Assembly: GCF_002483225.1 (NCBI RefSeq)
Contig: NZ_DLHL01000027.1
Coordinates: 130,175 to 193,378 of the forward strand
Direction of reading: 5' to 3'
Length of the DNA: 63,204 bases
DNA from: Gemmatimonas sp. UBA7669
GTDB lineage: Bacteria; Gemmatimonadota; Gemmatimonadetes; Gemmatimonadales; Gemmatimonadaceae
Each line of letters begins with the position of its first letter. Position 1 is the stretch's first letter. A program made the position numbers and the translations under genes. Positions 54,698 through 62,776 of this stretch are shown here, piece after piece. The notes under the pieces were generated by a model. That model did no database searches. It was not told the origin of the DNA and saw only the letters and a list, made by a program, of their open reading frames with translations.

Positions 54698-55183
54698 TCA
54701 CCGCTTCGCGTCACCGCCCGGCTTCCCCGCGGCCTGTATGACCTCCAGCAGCTCCATCTGCCGACGCTGCAAGGTCACGAGCTCGGCAATCTGCATGGCA
54801 CGCATTTCGTCCAGCTTGCGGTGAATCTCCAGCACCTGCTCCTCGGCGATCAGGTTGACCTGGTAGTCGTGCTGCGCCTCCAGTCGGTCGCGCGCGGCCT
54901 GCCGGTTTTGACTCATCATGATGATGGGTGCCTGCAACGCCGCGAGGCAGGACAACACCAGATTCAGCAGAATGAACGGATAGGGATCGTACGGCGCGCG
55001 GGCCATGGAGTTGGCGATGAGCCAGAGCACAATGATCAGCGCGAACAGGCCGATGAATCGCCAACTGCCACCGAACGACGCGACACGGTCGGCAACGCGC
55101 TCGCCGAGTGTGGGCTCGCCTGACAGGCTGGGTGGTGGCGTGTGCTGCTTGAGCGACGGAAACGTCCAAGACGAGCGGGTCAT
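54698..55183 (-). CDS. DUF1003 domain membrane protein
   Basis: The 161-residue product has two membrane segments (FIGLFALIIVLWLIANSM and PFILLNLVLSCLAALQAPII) linked by ARAPYDPYP, then QNRQAARDRLEAQHDYQVNL and a helical coiled-coil-like tail. This is the DUF1003 pattern. Function is unknown; the family is sometimes linked to cyclic-nucleotide or ion transport context. Its start overlaps the stop of the ROK kinase gene as ATGA. Confidence 0.85.
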   Translation of the reverse strand: MTRSSWTFPSLKQHTPPPSLSGEPTLGERVADRVASFGGSWRFIGLFALIIVLWLIANSMARAPYDPYPFILLNLVLSCLAALQAPIIMMSQNRQAARDRLEAQHDYQVNLIAEEQVLEIHRKLDEMRAMQIAELVTLQRRQMELLEVIQAAGKPGGDAKR

Positions 55184-56115
55184 CGCGACTCCGGGGTGAG
55201 AGGGATTGGCCAGAGCCAGGCCGCGCCGCGCACGCCGCTGGCATCACCATGCACATGACGTCGCACCGCCGTGGTCACGACATCGGAAAACACCCAGGCG
55301 CCGAGCCGCGCGCCAATATCCTCAGCCAGACGCGGGCTGTTGGATACACCGCCACCCAGCACGATCACATCGGGGTCGAGCACGTTCACGATGGTGGCGA
55401 GGCTGCGCGCCGCACGATCCACCACCAACTCGCGTGTCGCCGCGGCGGCGGCGTCGCCATCGAGGGCGGCCTGCATGATGTCGGCCGCATGGCGCTGCTG
55501 ACCCGTGCGCCGTGCGTGATCGGCGGCAATGCCGGGCCCGGATATCCAGGTCTCGATGCAGCCGCGCTGACCACAATAGCACGCAGGCCCCTCGAACTCC
55601 TCAGCGCGCGGCCAAGGCAGGGGATTGTGTCCCCACTCGCCGGCAATGCGATTGCGGCCCACCAGACAGTGGCGATCGATGACCACACCACCGCCCACTC
55701 CCGTGCCAAGAATGACACCAAACACCACGCGTCCGTCGGCACCCGCGCCATCGCTGGCCTCCGACAACGCAAAACAGTTGGCGTCGTTCTCCACGCGCAC
55801 CGGACGTGACAGGCGCGATTCGAGATCGGACTGCAGCGCTTCCCCGATGAGCCACGTGGAGTTCGCGTTCTTCACGCGACCGGTCTCAGGCACGATGGTG
55901 CCCGGTATGCCGAGGCCCACGGACGCGTCGCGCCCGTGATTCCCCGCTCGGTCTTCGAGCGTGTGCACCAGATCGGCGAGCGCGTCGAGCGTTGCGCCAT
56001 AGTGCCGCGGCGTGGGCACGCGCTCGCGTGCGAGTACCTGGCCCGAGGGGTCGAGCGCGACCCCTTCGATCTTGGTGCCGCCGAGGTCAATGCCGATGCG
56101 TACGGAAGTGTGCAT
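55180..56115 (-). CDS. ROK family sugar kinase
   Basis: The 311-residue product begins MHTSVRIGIDLGGTKIEGVA (phosphate 1 motif). It has VENDANCFALSEA and VILGTGVGGGVVID, the metal-type EWGHNPLPW, and the ROK zinc motif CYCGQRGCIETWISG. These features are typical of fructokinase- or glucokinase-like ROK enzymes such as N-acetylglucosamine kinase and manno(fructo)kinase; the sugar cannot be fixed from sequence. No helix-turn-helix is present, so it is not a ROK repressor. It is divergent from the GHL10 lipoprotein, with about 150 bases between starts. Confidence 0.92.
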   Translation of the reverse strand: MHTSVRIGIDLGGTKIEGVALDPSGQVLARERVPTPRHYGATLDALADLVHTLEDRAGNHGRDASVGLGIPGTIVPETGRVKNANSTWLIGEALQSDLESRLSRPVRVENDANCFALSEASDGAGADGRVVFGVILGTGVGGGVVIDRHCLVGRNRIAGEWGHNPLPWPRAEEFEGPACYCGQRGCIETWISGPGIAADHARRTGQQRHAADIMQAALDGDAAAAATRELVVDRAARSLATIVNVLDPDVIVLGGGVSNSPRLAEDIGARLGAWVFSDVVTTAVRRHVHGDASGVRGAAWLWPIPLTPESR

Positions 56116-56266
56116 GCCGCGACTATGGGCAGGCGGCAGACTGGCGGCAAGAGGGGAATCACGGACGTCACGGCCCGCGCTGCCACACCGCCGACATGGC
56201 GGTAGATTGCGGCGTGAGAGCCCGGCCACCTGTCGGGCAAACGAGTCCGGACATCTGCCTACCGCA

Positions 56267-57853
56267 ATGCCTGCCCAATCCGTTCGCGATCTGTTTCCCG
56301 TCCTCAAGCCGCGCCGCCTGAACCGCGCGCTGGCGTCGCTGGTCCAGACGACTGTCGTCCTTGCGACCCTTGCAGCCTGCAGTGGCGGCGACAGCCCCAC
56401 CGGTCCCGGTGAACCTCCCACGCCGCCCCCGCCTCCGCCACCACCGGTCACCTTCACCGTGCCGGCCATTGAGCGCGAGTTCCGCGGCATGTGGATTGCC
56501 ACGGTGGCCAACATCGACTGGCCCACACGTGCCGATCTCACCGCCGCGCAGCAGCAAACGGAAATGAACGTGCTGCTCGACGCCGCTGTGGCCGCCGGCC
56601 TCAACGCCGTCGTGGTGCAGGTGCGTCCGGCGGGCGACGTCATCTATCCCTCCACGCTCGAACCCTACGCGCGTTCGCTCACGGGTGTGCAGGGGCAGGG
56701 GCCGGGGTACGACCCACTCGGCTACATCGTGCAGCAGGCCCGGCAACGCGGCCTCGAAGTGCACGCCTGGTTCAATCCGTTCCGCGCCGGTAATCTGCGC
56801 GACACGCTCACCATGTCGCCCCAGCACTTCTCCGTGCGACGCCCCGATCTGGTGCGCAAGTGTGGGCAGCTCTGGTTCGACCCCGGCGAGAACGCCGTGC
56901 ACGACCAGGCCATTGCCGTCATTCGGGAAGTCATCGCGAAGTACAACATCGATGCCGTGCACATCGATGACTTCTTCTATCCCTACCCCGAGACCTGCAG
57001 CAACTTCCCCGACAGCGCCACCTATCGCCGCTATCAGACAGGCGGTGGCACGCTGTCGCTGAACGACTGGCGCCGCGACAACGTGAATCGCTTTGTCGAT
57101 CGCATGTATCGTGAGTCGCACGAACAGCGCAGCACGGTGCGGGTGGGCATCAGTCCGTTCGGCATCTGGCGTCCGGGCAATCCGCCGGGCATCACGGGGC
57201 TCGACGCGTACACCAGCATCTTCGCCGACTCGCGGCTCTGGCTGCAGCGCGGTTGGGTGGACTATTTCGCGCCGCAGCTCTACTGGAGCATCGCCAGCAC
57301 CGGGCAGAGCTTCCCCGCGCTGTTGGCCTGGTGGGGACAGCAGAACACGCAGCGCCGGCATTTGTGGCCGGGGCTCGCGTCGTACCGCATTGGTGCCGAC
57401 CCCGGGCCGTTCTCACCCACCGAAATCCCCAACCAGATCCAACTCATTCGCAGCGGAGCCACAACGCCAGGGGCTGCCACCGGCAGCATCCTCTACAACG
57501 GCTCCAGCGTACGCAACAATCGCGGCGGCTTTGCCACGGCACTGGCCGGTGGTCTCTATGCCAACGGCGCCATTCCGCCGGCATCCCCCTGGCTGGGCAA
57601 CACGCCGCCGTCGGCGCCGGGCATGTCCGTCAATCCCGGCATGCTGGCCACGCAGGTCATCATCAACCCCGCAGGCAGTGATGCATGGTGGTGGCTGGTG
57701 CGCTGGCGTCGCGCGGGCACCTGGCGTCAGCGCCTCGTGCCGGGCACGCAGTTGCAGGTCAACATCGACGCCATCGGGCTCGAAGGCATCGTCGTGAACG
57801 CCATCGACAAGACGGGCAATGCGTCAGCAGACGTGGTGTGGCGACCGTCCTGA
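56267..57853 (+). CDS. GHL10 (glycosyl hydrolase-like 10) lipoprotein
   Basis: The 528-residue product starts MPAQSVRDL and has a hydrophobic segment ending in the lipobox VLATLAACSGGD. A proline-rich spacer (eight prolines in a row) comes next. The barrel domain carries FRGMWIATVANIDWP, NAVVVQVRPAGDVIYPSTLE, EVHAWFNPFR, AVHIDDFFYPYPE and RVGISPFGIW, the pattern of the YngK/PF02638 family. The two acidic residues of HIDDFFYPYPE are candidate catalytic acids. The C-terminal 90 residues look like a fibronectin-type domain. Substrates of the family are unproven; cell wall or glycan is likely. It sits next to a sugar kinase. Confidence 0.88.
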   Translation: MPAQSVRDLFPVLKPRRLNRALASLVQTTVVLATLAACSGGDSPTGPGEPPTPPPPPPPPVTFTVPAIEREFRGMWIATVANIDWPTRADLTAAQQQTEMNVLLDAAVAAGLNAVVVQVRPAGDVIYPSTLEPYARSLTGVQGQGPGYDPLGYIVQQARQRGLEVHAWFNPFRAGNLRDTLTMSPQHFSVRRPDLVRKCGQLWFDPGENAVHDQAIAVIREVIAKYNIDAVHIDDFFYPYPETCSNFPDSATYRRYQTGGGTLSLNDWRRDNVNRFVDRMYRESHEQRSTVRVGISPFGIWRPGNPPGITGLDAYTSIFADSRLWLQRGWVDYFAPQLYWSIASTGQSFPALLAWWGQQNTQRRHLWPGLASYRIGADPGPFSPTEIPNQIQLIRSGATTPGAATGSILYNGSSVRNNRGGFATALAGGLYANGAIPPASPWLGNTPPSAPGMSVNPGMLATQVIINPAGSDAWWWLVRWRRAGTWRQRLVPGTQLQVNIDAIGLEGIVVNAIDKTGNASADVVWRPS

Positions 57854-57870
57854 GTGATGCGTGACGGGCT

Positions 57871-57910
57871 CGCGGAGTGGCTCCCGGGGAACGCCCGGAG
57901 TCACTCCGCG
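57871..57910. terminator. Two-part hairpin between convergent genes
   Basis: CGCGGAGTG at 57871-57879 pairs exactly with CACTCCGCG at 57902-57910, and an inner CTCCCGGG/CCCGGAG pair extends the stem with one bulge. It lies between the ends of the GHL10 and transporter genes, covering the last codons of the transporter. There is no clear T-run; it is probably a bidirectional terminator. Confidence 0.5.
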
Positions 57911-59196
57911 GCCATCAAGCCACTCTTCGAACTCTCCCGCATGGTGGCATACACCACCAGCGAGAGGGCAATGCATCCGGTCACGTACCAGTAGAACCAC
58001 TCCTCGTGGCCAATGCTCTTGCACCAGAGCGCGACATATTCGGCCGTGCCGCCAAACAGGGACACGGTCACGGCGTAGGGAAAGCCCACCCCCAGGGCGC
58101 GCACACCCGTGGGAAACAGCTCGGCCTTCACCACCGCGTTGATGGCGGTGTATCCGCTCACGGCCACCAGCGCGAGCATCAGCAACCCCACGGCCGAGGG
58201 CACCGTGCGCACCTGCTCGAGCGCCCGAAAGAGCGGCACGGTGCCCAGCGTGCCCACAATGCCAAAGGCCATGAGCACCGGCCGACGTCCAATCACATCG
58301 GACAGGGCACCCACCAGCGGCTGCAGCAGCATGTAGCCACCGAGCGTCACGGCATTGATGAGCGTGGCCTGTTGCGCCGAAAAGCCGGCGGTGTTCACCA
58401 GATACTTCTGCGCGTAAGTGGTGAAGGTGTAGAAGGCCACGGTGCCGCCAGCCGTGAGGCCCACCACCGTGAACACGGCACGCGGGTGTGCCGCCAAGGC
58501 ACGCAACGACGCCAGAGGCGGTGCGTCAGCGGCACGTGCGGCGCGGGCTGTTTGCACCGCCGCGAACTCCGCCGATTCCTCGAGCGAGCGCCGAAGCCAG
58601 ATGGCCACCACGGCGCAGAGTGCGCCAATCACGAAGGGTATGCGCCAGCCCCAGGCACGCAGCGCCTCCTCGTCGAGCACACGTTGCAGCACCAACAGCA
58701 CGCCCAACGCCAACAGCTGCCCCATGATGAGCGTGACGTACTGGAAGCTCGACCAGAATCCGCGATGACGCTGCCCGGCCATTTCGCTCAGGTAGGTGGC
58801 CGATGCGCCGTATTCACCGCCGACACTCAGGCCCTGCAGCAGACGCGCCAGGACCAGCAGCGAAGGTGCCGCGAGCCCGATGCTGGCATAGGTCGGCGTC
58901 ACCGCAATGAGCAGCGAGCCGCCGCACATGAGCAGCACGGACGCTGTGAGCGCCGCACGTCGGCCGTGACGGTCGGCATAGCGTCCCATGAGCCAGCCAC
59001 CCAGCGGTCGCATGAAGAAGCCCACCGCAAACACCGCTGCGGCATTGAGCAACTGGATGGTCTGATTGGCCGGTGGGAAGAACGCGCGCGCGAAGTAGAG
59101 CGAGAACGCCGAGTAGGCGTACCAGTCGTACCACTCCACCAGATTGCCAACCGAGCCGCCAAAGATCGCGCGCAGGCGGCGACTGGTGCCGCTCAT
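57901..59196 (-). CDS. MFS transporter, metabolite:H+ symporter type
   Basis: The 431-residue product has twelve hydrophobic segments. It begins FGGSVGNLVEWYDWYAYSAF, includes the MFS signature MRPLGGWLMGRYADRHGRR and has GLSVGGEYGASATYLSEMAG. These are signatures of the metabolite:H+ symporter family (KgtP, ProP, ShiA). It would bring in an organic acid or osmolyte with protons. The substrate is not known. It follows the P-loop ATPase gene after 24 bases and is probably co-transcribed with it. Confidence 0.9.
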   Translation of the reverse strand: MSGTSRRLRAIFGGSVGNLVEWYDWYAYSAFSLYFARAFFPPANQTIQLLNAAAVFAVGFFMRPLGGWLMGRYADRHGRRAALTASVLLMCGGSLLIAVTPTYASIGLAAPSLLVLARLLQGLSVGGEYGASATYLSEMAGQRHRGFWSSFQYVTLIMGQLLALGVLLVLQRVLDEEALRAWGWRIPFVIGALCAVVAIWLRRSLEESAEFAAVQTARAARAADAPPLASLRALAAHPRAVFTVVGLTAGGTVAFYTFTTYAQKYLVNTAGFSAQQATLINAVTLGGYMLLQPLVGALSDVIGRRPVLMAFGIVGTLGTVPLFRALEQVRTVPSAVGLLMLALVAVSGYTAINAVVKAELFPTGVRALGVGFPYAVTVSLFGGTAEYVALWCKSIGHEEWFYWYVTGCIALSLVVYATMRESSKSGLMAAE

Positions 59197-59220
59197 ACGT
59201 CACGCCTCATGCGCCGCGCC

Positions 59221-60084
59221 TCATGTGTTGCCCCGATCGATGGCGCGGGCCAGCAGGTCGAGCACGTCCGCAGCGGTTTGCACGCCGGGGACTTCGTCCA
59301 TGTCAATCACATAGCCGTAGCGCGACGCGATGGCCTCATAGAGTGGCTGGCGATGCGCCAGCAACTGCTCGAAGCCCCACACGGCAAAATCATCGGGGTC
59401 CACCTCGTCCGGGGCCACTTTGCGCGTGTCGAGATAGGTCTGCCACGTCGCCGCCAGGAACGCGGGCTGGTAGTACATGGGCTTGGGATGCGCGCGGAAT
59501 CGCTCCACCAGCATGCGCGTGTGCGCCGCGGTGCCGCGGATGTACACCAGCATGGTGTGCTCGGCGAGGCAGCGCAGCACCGGGTCCTGCGGGTCGTTCA
59601 CGTCCACCACTTCGCAGAGACTGCCGCCCGAGTCGCACACAAAATGGGCGTAGCCATAAATGGACGTGGCCCGCTCGATGAACTCGGGCACGTCGAGCAG
59701 GGCACGGATTTCTGCCGAACGGTGCTGGGCCTGCCGGCGCACGTACTCGGCGTAGGCAATGCCGCCCAGATCCTCGCGCCCCGGTTTGCCCAGATAGGTG
59801 GACAGGGGGCTCAGATTCTCGAACGACAGGTTGGAGCGGATGTAGATGGAGTCCGAGCGCAGCAGCTGCCGAAGGAAGGGCACCTTCATGGCTTCGCGCT
59901 TGAAGTTGTCCACGATGTGCTCGTCCATGTACCGCGTCCCGATGCGGTAATCCACCGAGTACTGGAACCAGTCGTGGCGCTGCAGCAGGCCGGCCAGCGT
60001 GGTTTTTCCCACACCCGACATGCCAAAGAAGGTCACGGCATGAGCCGGCTGTTCGCGCAGGGCGCGCCCCGTAGAGAATCGCAT
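59221..60084 (-). CDS. P-loop ATPase of unknown role
   Basis: The 287-residue product has a Walker A motif FFGMSGVGKTTLAGLL near residue 20 and a segment HFVCDSGGSLCEVVDVND that could include Walker B. It also has LVYIRGTAAHTRMLVERFR, reminiscent of kinase LID or base-binding regions. The fold is probably a small-molecule kinase or adenylate-kinase-like ATPase. A distinctive QYSVDYRIGTRYMDEHIVDN stretch follows the P-loop. I do not recognise the family. Between it and the divergent thioesterase gene are only 47 bases. Confidence 0.65.
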   Translation of the reverse strand: MRFSTGRALREQPAHAVTFFGMSGVGKTTLAGLLQRHDWFQYSVDYRIGTRYMDEHIVDNFKREAMKVPFLRQLLRSDSIYIRSNLSFENLSPLSTYLGKPGREDLGGIAYAEYVRRQAQHRSAEIRALLDVPEFIERATSIYGYAHFVCDSGGSLCEVVDVNDPQDPVLRCLAEHTMLVYIRGTAAHTRMLVERFRAHPKPMYYQPAFLAATWQTYLDTRKVAPDEVDPDDFAVWGFEQLLAHRQPLYEAIASRYGYVIDMDEVPGVQTAADVLDLLARAIDRGNT

Positions 60085-60131
60085 CCTGCTAAATTCCGGC
60101 CCGTTGCACCGGACCTCAAGCCCCTCTCCCG

Positions 60132-60560
60132 ATGTCGTTCGCCAAGCACGGCCTGCAGGTATTTGATATCCCCATCAGCATTCTCCCCACGGACATCGAC
60201 GACAACGAACATGTCAACAACGTGGTGTATCTGCGATGGATCTTCGACGTGGCGCTGGCGCACTGGAACGTGAGTGCGCCCGACGACATGAAGGCCACCT
60301 ACGGGTGGGTGGCCACGCGCCACGAAATCGACTATCGCCGCGAGGCGGTGCTGGGAGACGAGATCATTGCGCGCACCTGGATTGGCGCGGTGGACTCCCG
60401 GCGATTCGAGCGGCACACGGAGATTGTCCGTGGTCAGGACGATCACGTGCTGGCCCGGGCGCGTTCACTCTGGACGCTCATTGCCCGGGACACGGGCCGC
60501 ATCACACGCATTCCCCCGCACATGGTGGAGCTATTTTCGGCTTACATGCACCCGGTCTAG
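60132..60560 (+). CDS. Acyl-CoA thioesterase, hotdog fold (YbgC/FadM-like)
   Basis: The 142-residue product has the 4HBT motif ILPTDIDDNEHVNNVVYLRW, where D and H positions match the thioesterase active site, and AVLGDEIIARTWIGAV of the central helix-strand region. The family hydrolyses acyl-CoA or acyl-ACP thioesters, or in YbgC serves the Tol-Pal region. No tol genes are near. It converges on the ZnuD-like receptor with a 15-base gap. Confidence 0.85.
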   Translation: MSFAKHGLQVFDIPISILPTDIDDNEHVNNVVYLRWIFDVALAHWNVSAPDDMKATYGWVATRHEIDYRREAVLGDEIIARTWIGAVDSRRFERHTEIVRGQDDHVLARARSLWTLIARDTGRITRIPPHMVELFSAYMHPV

Positions 60561-60575
60561 TCGACCAGGGGGCCG

Positions 60576-62591
60576 CTACCAGTCAGCCGACACGCGCAGT
60601 ACCACCGCCCGGCCGGCGGCGTCGGCAAACTCCTTGTAGCGTGACATGAAGTCGCGGTAGCGGGCGTCGAACAGGTTGCGCACGCTGAGATCAACATGCA
60701 CGAGGCCGCGGGGGGTGAGGCGGCTGGTGCCGGCACTGATATGCAGGGCGTGCCACGACGGCGGGGCAAAGTCATCGCGGAAGGTGCGGGTCTGCTTGGC
60801 GTGCCACTCACTGGTGAGTGAGGCGTTGGGCCCCAGCGCGGCGCGACCCCAGCGCAGCGTCTGCTGTACCCGCAGCGGTGGCACGAAGGGCAGGGCCGTA
60901 CCATCCACGCGGTTGCTGGCGTGTGTGAAGTCACTGCTGCCCTGCCAGCTCCAACCGGCGGGCAGTTGCCACTGCAGGGCCAGTTCGCTGCCCATCAGGC
61001 GGGCGTTGCCCTGCCGCACTTCCAGTGAGTCGAGTGCACGGCCGGGCTGCCCGATGGGCGCGAGATAGATGTAGTCGGCAATGCGATTGTGGTACACGTT
61101 CCACTCGCCCTGCACCCGCGAGGTGTTGAGCCGGAGCCCCACATCGGCGTTGATGCTGGACTCCACGCGCAGATCGCGGCGGCCAATCTCGAACGCCCGT
61201 GTGCCCTCGTGGAATCCGTTCGCAAAGAGATCGGACGCACTGGGTGCACGGAATCCACGCGCCACATTGAAGGCCAGGGCCAGCGGCCGATCATGGCGAT
61301 ACACGGCGCCCAGCGTGCCGGTGAAGGCGTTGAACTGTCGCGCCGTGGCGTCGAGCGCGAGCACCGCGTTGCCCGGTGTCGTGAGACGACGCCAGTCGTA
61401 GCGCGCTCCCGTGGACAGCGACCAGGAACCGCGCACGGTCTGCTCCATCACGTACAGCCCGACGGTACGTGTGGTGTTGTCGGGGATGAGCGTTTCCTGC
61501 CCGAAGGTGGTGAAGCGTGTCTCCTGCGCCGCCACGCCAATGGTACCACGCAAACCCTGCCATGGCGCGTGGTGCCAGTGCAGAAATGCATTGCGGTTGT
61601 CCGAGTTGAGCCCCAGGGTCACGTCGCGCGTGTCACGCGAATCGAACTCGGAGCGGCGGTTGGCCTCGAGTCCGAGCTGCAGTTGCAGGCGCTGCGCGCC
61701 GCGGCTCCAGTCGGCGTCGAGCGTATGGCGCATGGTGCGAATGCGCTGGCGGCCCGTGTAATTCGGTGACGTGACCGGATCATCGGCAATTTCAATGGTC
61801 TCGTCGCGCCACGAGCTGACCAGCGAGGCGCTCCGCGCACCGCGTATGGTGTTGGCCCGCGCGCCAACGGCCACCTCACCGTAGCCAGTGCGATTGCCCG
61901 AATTGGCCACCTCACCGCCCGGCGTGCGCAGATCCCCGGCCGTACGCCCAGTGGCGGTGGCGCGCCAACCGAACATGCCGCGTGCGCCTTCGGTGGCGAG
62001 CGTTGTGGACGGCGCGCGGTTGGCGCCGTGATAGGCCATGCTGACACGGCCGCGCCAGAGCGTCACGTCGGGTTCGGCCACCGGCAACGGGCGCCGCACG
62101 ACATTCACCACGCCGCCCAGTGCATCGGAACCATACAGTACAGACGCCGGTCCCTTGACCACTTCAATGCGCTCGGCGTCTGCGCTTTCGACATTGGGCG
62201 AATGGTCGTGTCCCCACTGCTGCGTCTCCGTGCGCTGTCCGTTGGCCAGCGTGACCACGCGATTGTTGGTGAGGCCGCGAATGACCGGCTTGCCGATGCC
62301 GGTGGTCATGGAGAGCGAGCGCACACCGGCCATGCCTTCGAGCGTTTCGCCGAGTGACGCGCCCTGGCTGCGTCGCAGCGAGGCGCCGCTGAGTTGCGCG
62401 GTAGGCTGGGCGATGCGCCGGATGTCAGTGGCAACAGCTGTCGCGGTGACCTGCATGGTGGGCAGGGCCTTGGCGAAGACGAGGCGGATGGAATCGGCGC
62501 GCAGGGAGTCGGCGCGGGTGCTGTCGGGTTGGGCGTGAGCGGTGGCCGGGAGCAGGAAGAGCAGGGCCAGGGGGAGATGAAGGGGGCGCAT
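60576..62591 (-). CDS. TonB-dependent receptor, ZnuD-like (metal uptake)
   Basis: The 671-residue product has a signal peptide (LPLALLFLLPATAHAQ) and a plug with VTATAVATDIRR, SLGETLEGMAGVRSLSMT and IGKPVIRGLTNNRVVTLANG. The metal-like motif QWGHDHSPNVESADAERIEV and VKGPASVLYGSDALGGVVNV follow. The HDHS motif and plug order are close to zinc receptor ZnuD. The barrel ends in VVLRVSADW. The upstream DtxR/MntR-type palindrome supports a metal ligand (zinc, manganese or iron). The start codon lies very close to the predicted transcription start, with no ribosome binding site. Confidence 0.85.
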   Translation of the reverse strand: MRPLHLPLALLFLLPATAHAQPDSTRADSLRADSIRLVFAKALPTMQVTATAVATDIRRIAQPTAQLSGASLRRSQGASLGETLEGMAGVRSLSMTTGIGKPVIRGLTNNRVVTLANGQRTETQQWGHDHSPNVESADAERIEVVKGPASVLYGSDALGGVVNVVRRPLPVAEPDVTLWRGRVSMAYHGANRAPSTTLATEGARGMFGWRATATGRTAGDLRTPGGEVANSGNRTGYGEVAVGARANTIRGARSASLVSSWRDETIEIADDPVTSPNYTGRQRIRTMRHTLDADWSRGAQRLQLQLGLEANRRSEFDSRDTRDVTLGLNSDNRNAFLHWHHAPWQGLRGTIGVAAQETRFTTFGQETLIPDNTTRTVGLYVMEQTVRGSWSLSTGARYDWRRLTTPGNAVLALDATARQFNAFTGTLGAVYRHDRPLALAFNVARGFRAPSASDLFANGFHEGTRAFEIGRRDLRVESSINADVGLRLNTSRVQGEWNVYHNRIADYIYLAPIGQPGRALDSLEVRQGNARLMGSELALQWQLPAGWSWQGSSDFTHASNRVDGTALPFVPPLRVQQTLRWGRAALGPNASLTSEWHAKQTRTFRDDFAPPSWHALHISAGTSRLTPRGLVHVDLSVRNLFDARYRDFMSRYKEFADAAGRAVVLRVSADW

Positions 62592-62597
62592 ATACCA

Positions 62598-62626
62598 ATA
62601 TTAGGTGAGCCTAAAAAGAAAGACAA
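62598..62626 (-). promoter_or_regulatory. Strong promoter of the ZnuD-like receptor
   Basis: On the minus strand a -35 of TTGTCT (62621-62626) is followed by exactly 17 bases and a -10 of TAATAT (62598-62603). The predicted start, seven bases on, falls at the A of the receptor ATG at 62591. So the mRNA may be leaderless. Confidence 0.65.
62601..62614. promoter_or_regulatory. DtxR/MntR-type operator over the -10
   Basis: TTAGGTGAGCCTAA is a perfect 5-4-5 inverted repeat (TTAGG and CCTAA). It resembles boxes bound by DtxR-family metal repressors. It overlaps the -10 of the receptor promoter, a position where a bound repressor would block RNA polymerase. Confidence 0.6.
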
Positions 62627-62650
62627 GTAACTACATAAACGCCGTCCACC

Positions 62651-62776
62651 GCTCTGGGCCGTGCGCGGTGGGCTGTGAGTGGGAGTGGTTCAGGCCGCGG
62701 CATCGCGCCGTTCACCAGTTGCGGATAGCGCGAACTCGCCCATGCACCACTTACACCCATTGCTCACAGCCCAGAG
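62651..62776. repeat. Imperfect inverted repeat upstream of the ZnuD-like receptor
   Basis: The arms GGGCTGTGAGTGGGAGTGGT (about 62670-62689) and ACCACTTACACCCATTGCTC with ACAGCCCAGAGC (about 62746-62775) are inverted copies with a few gaps; GCTCTGGG at 62651 extends the first arm after an insertion. It is similar in style to the other low-complexity palindromes of the window. Confidence 0.55.
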
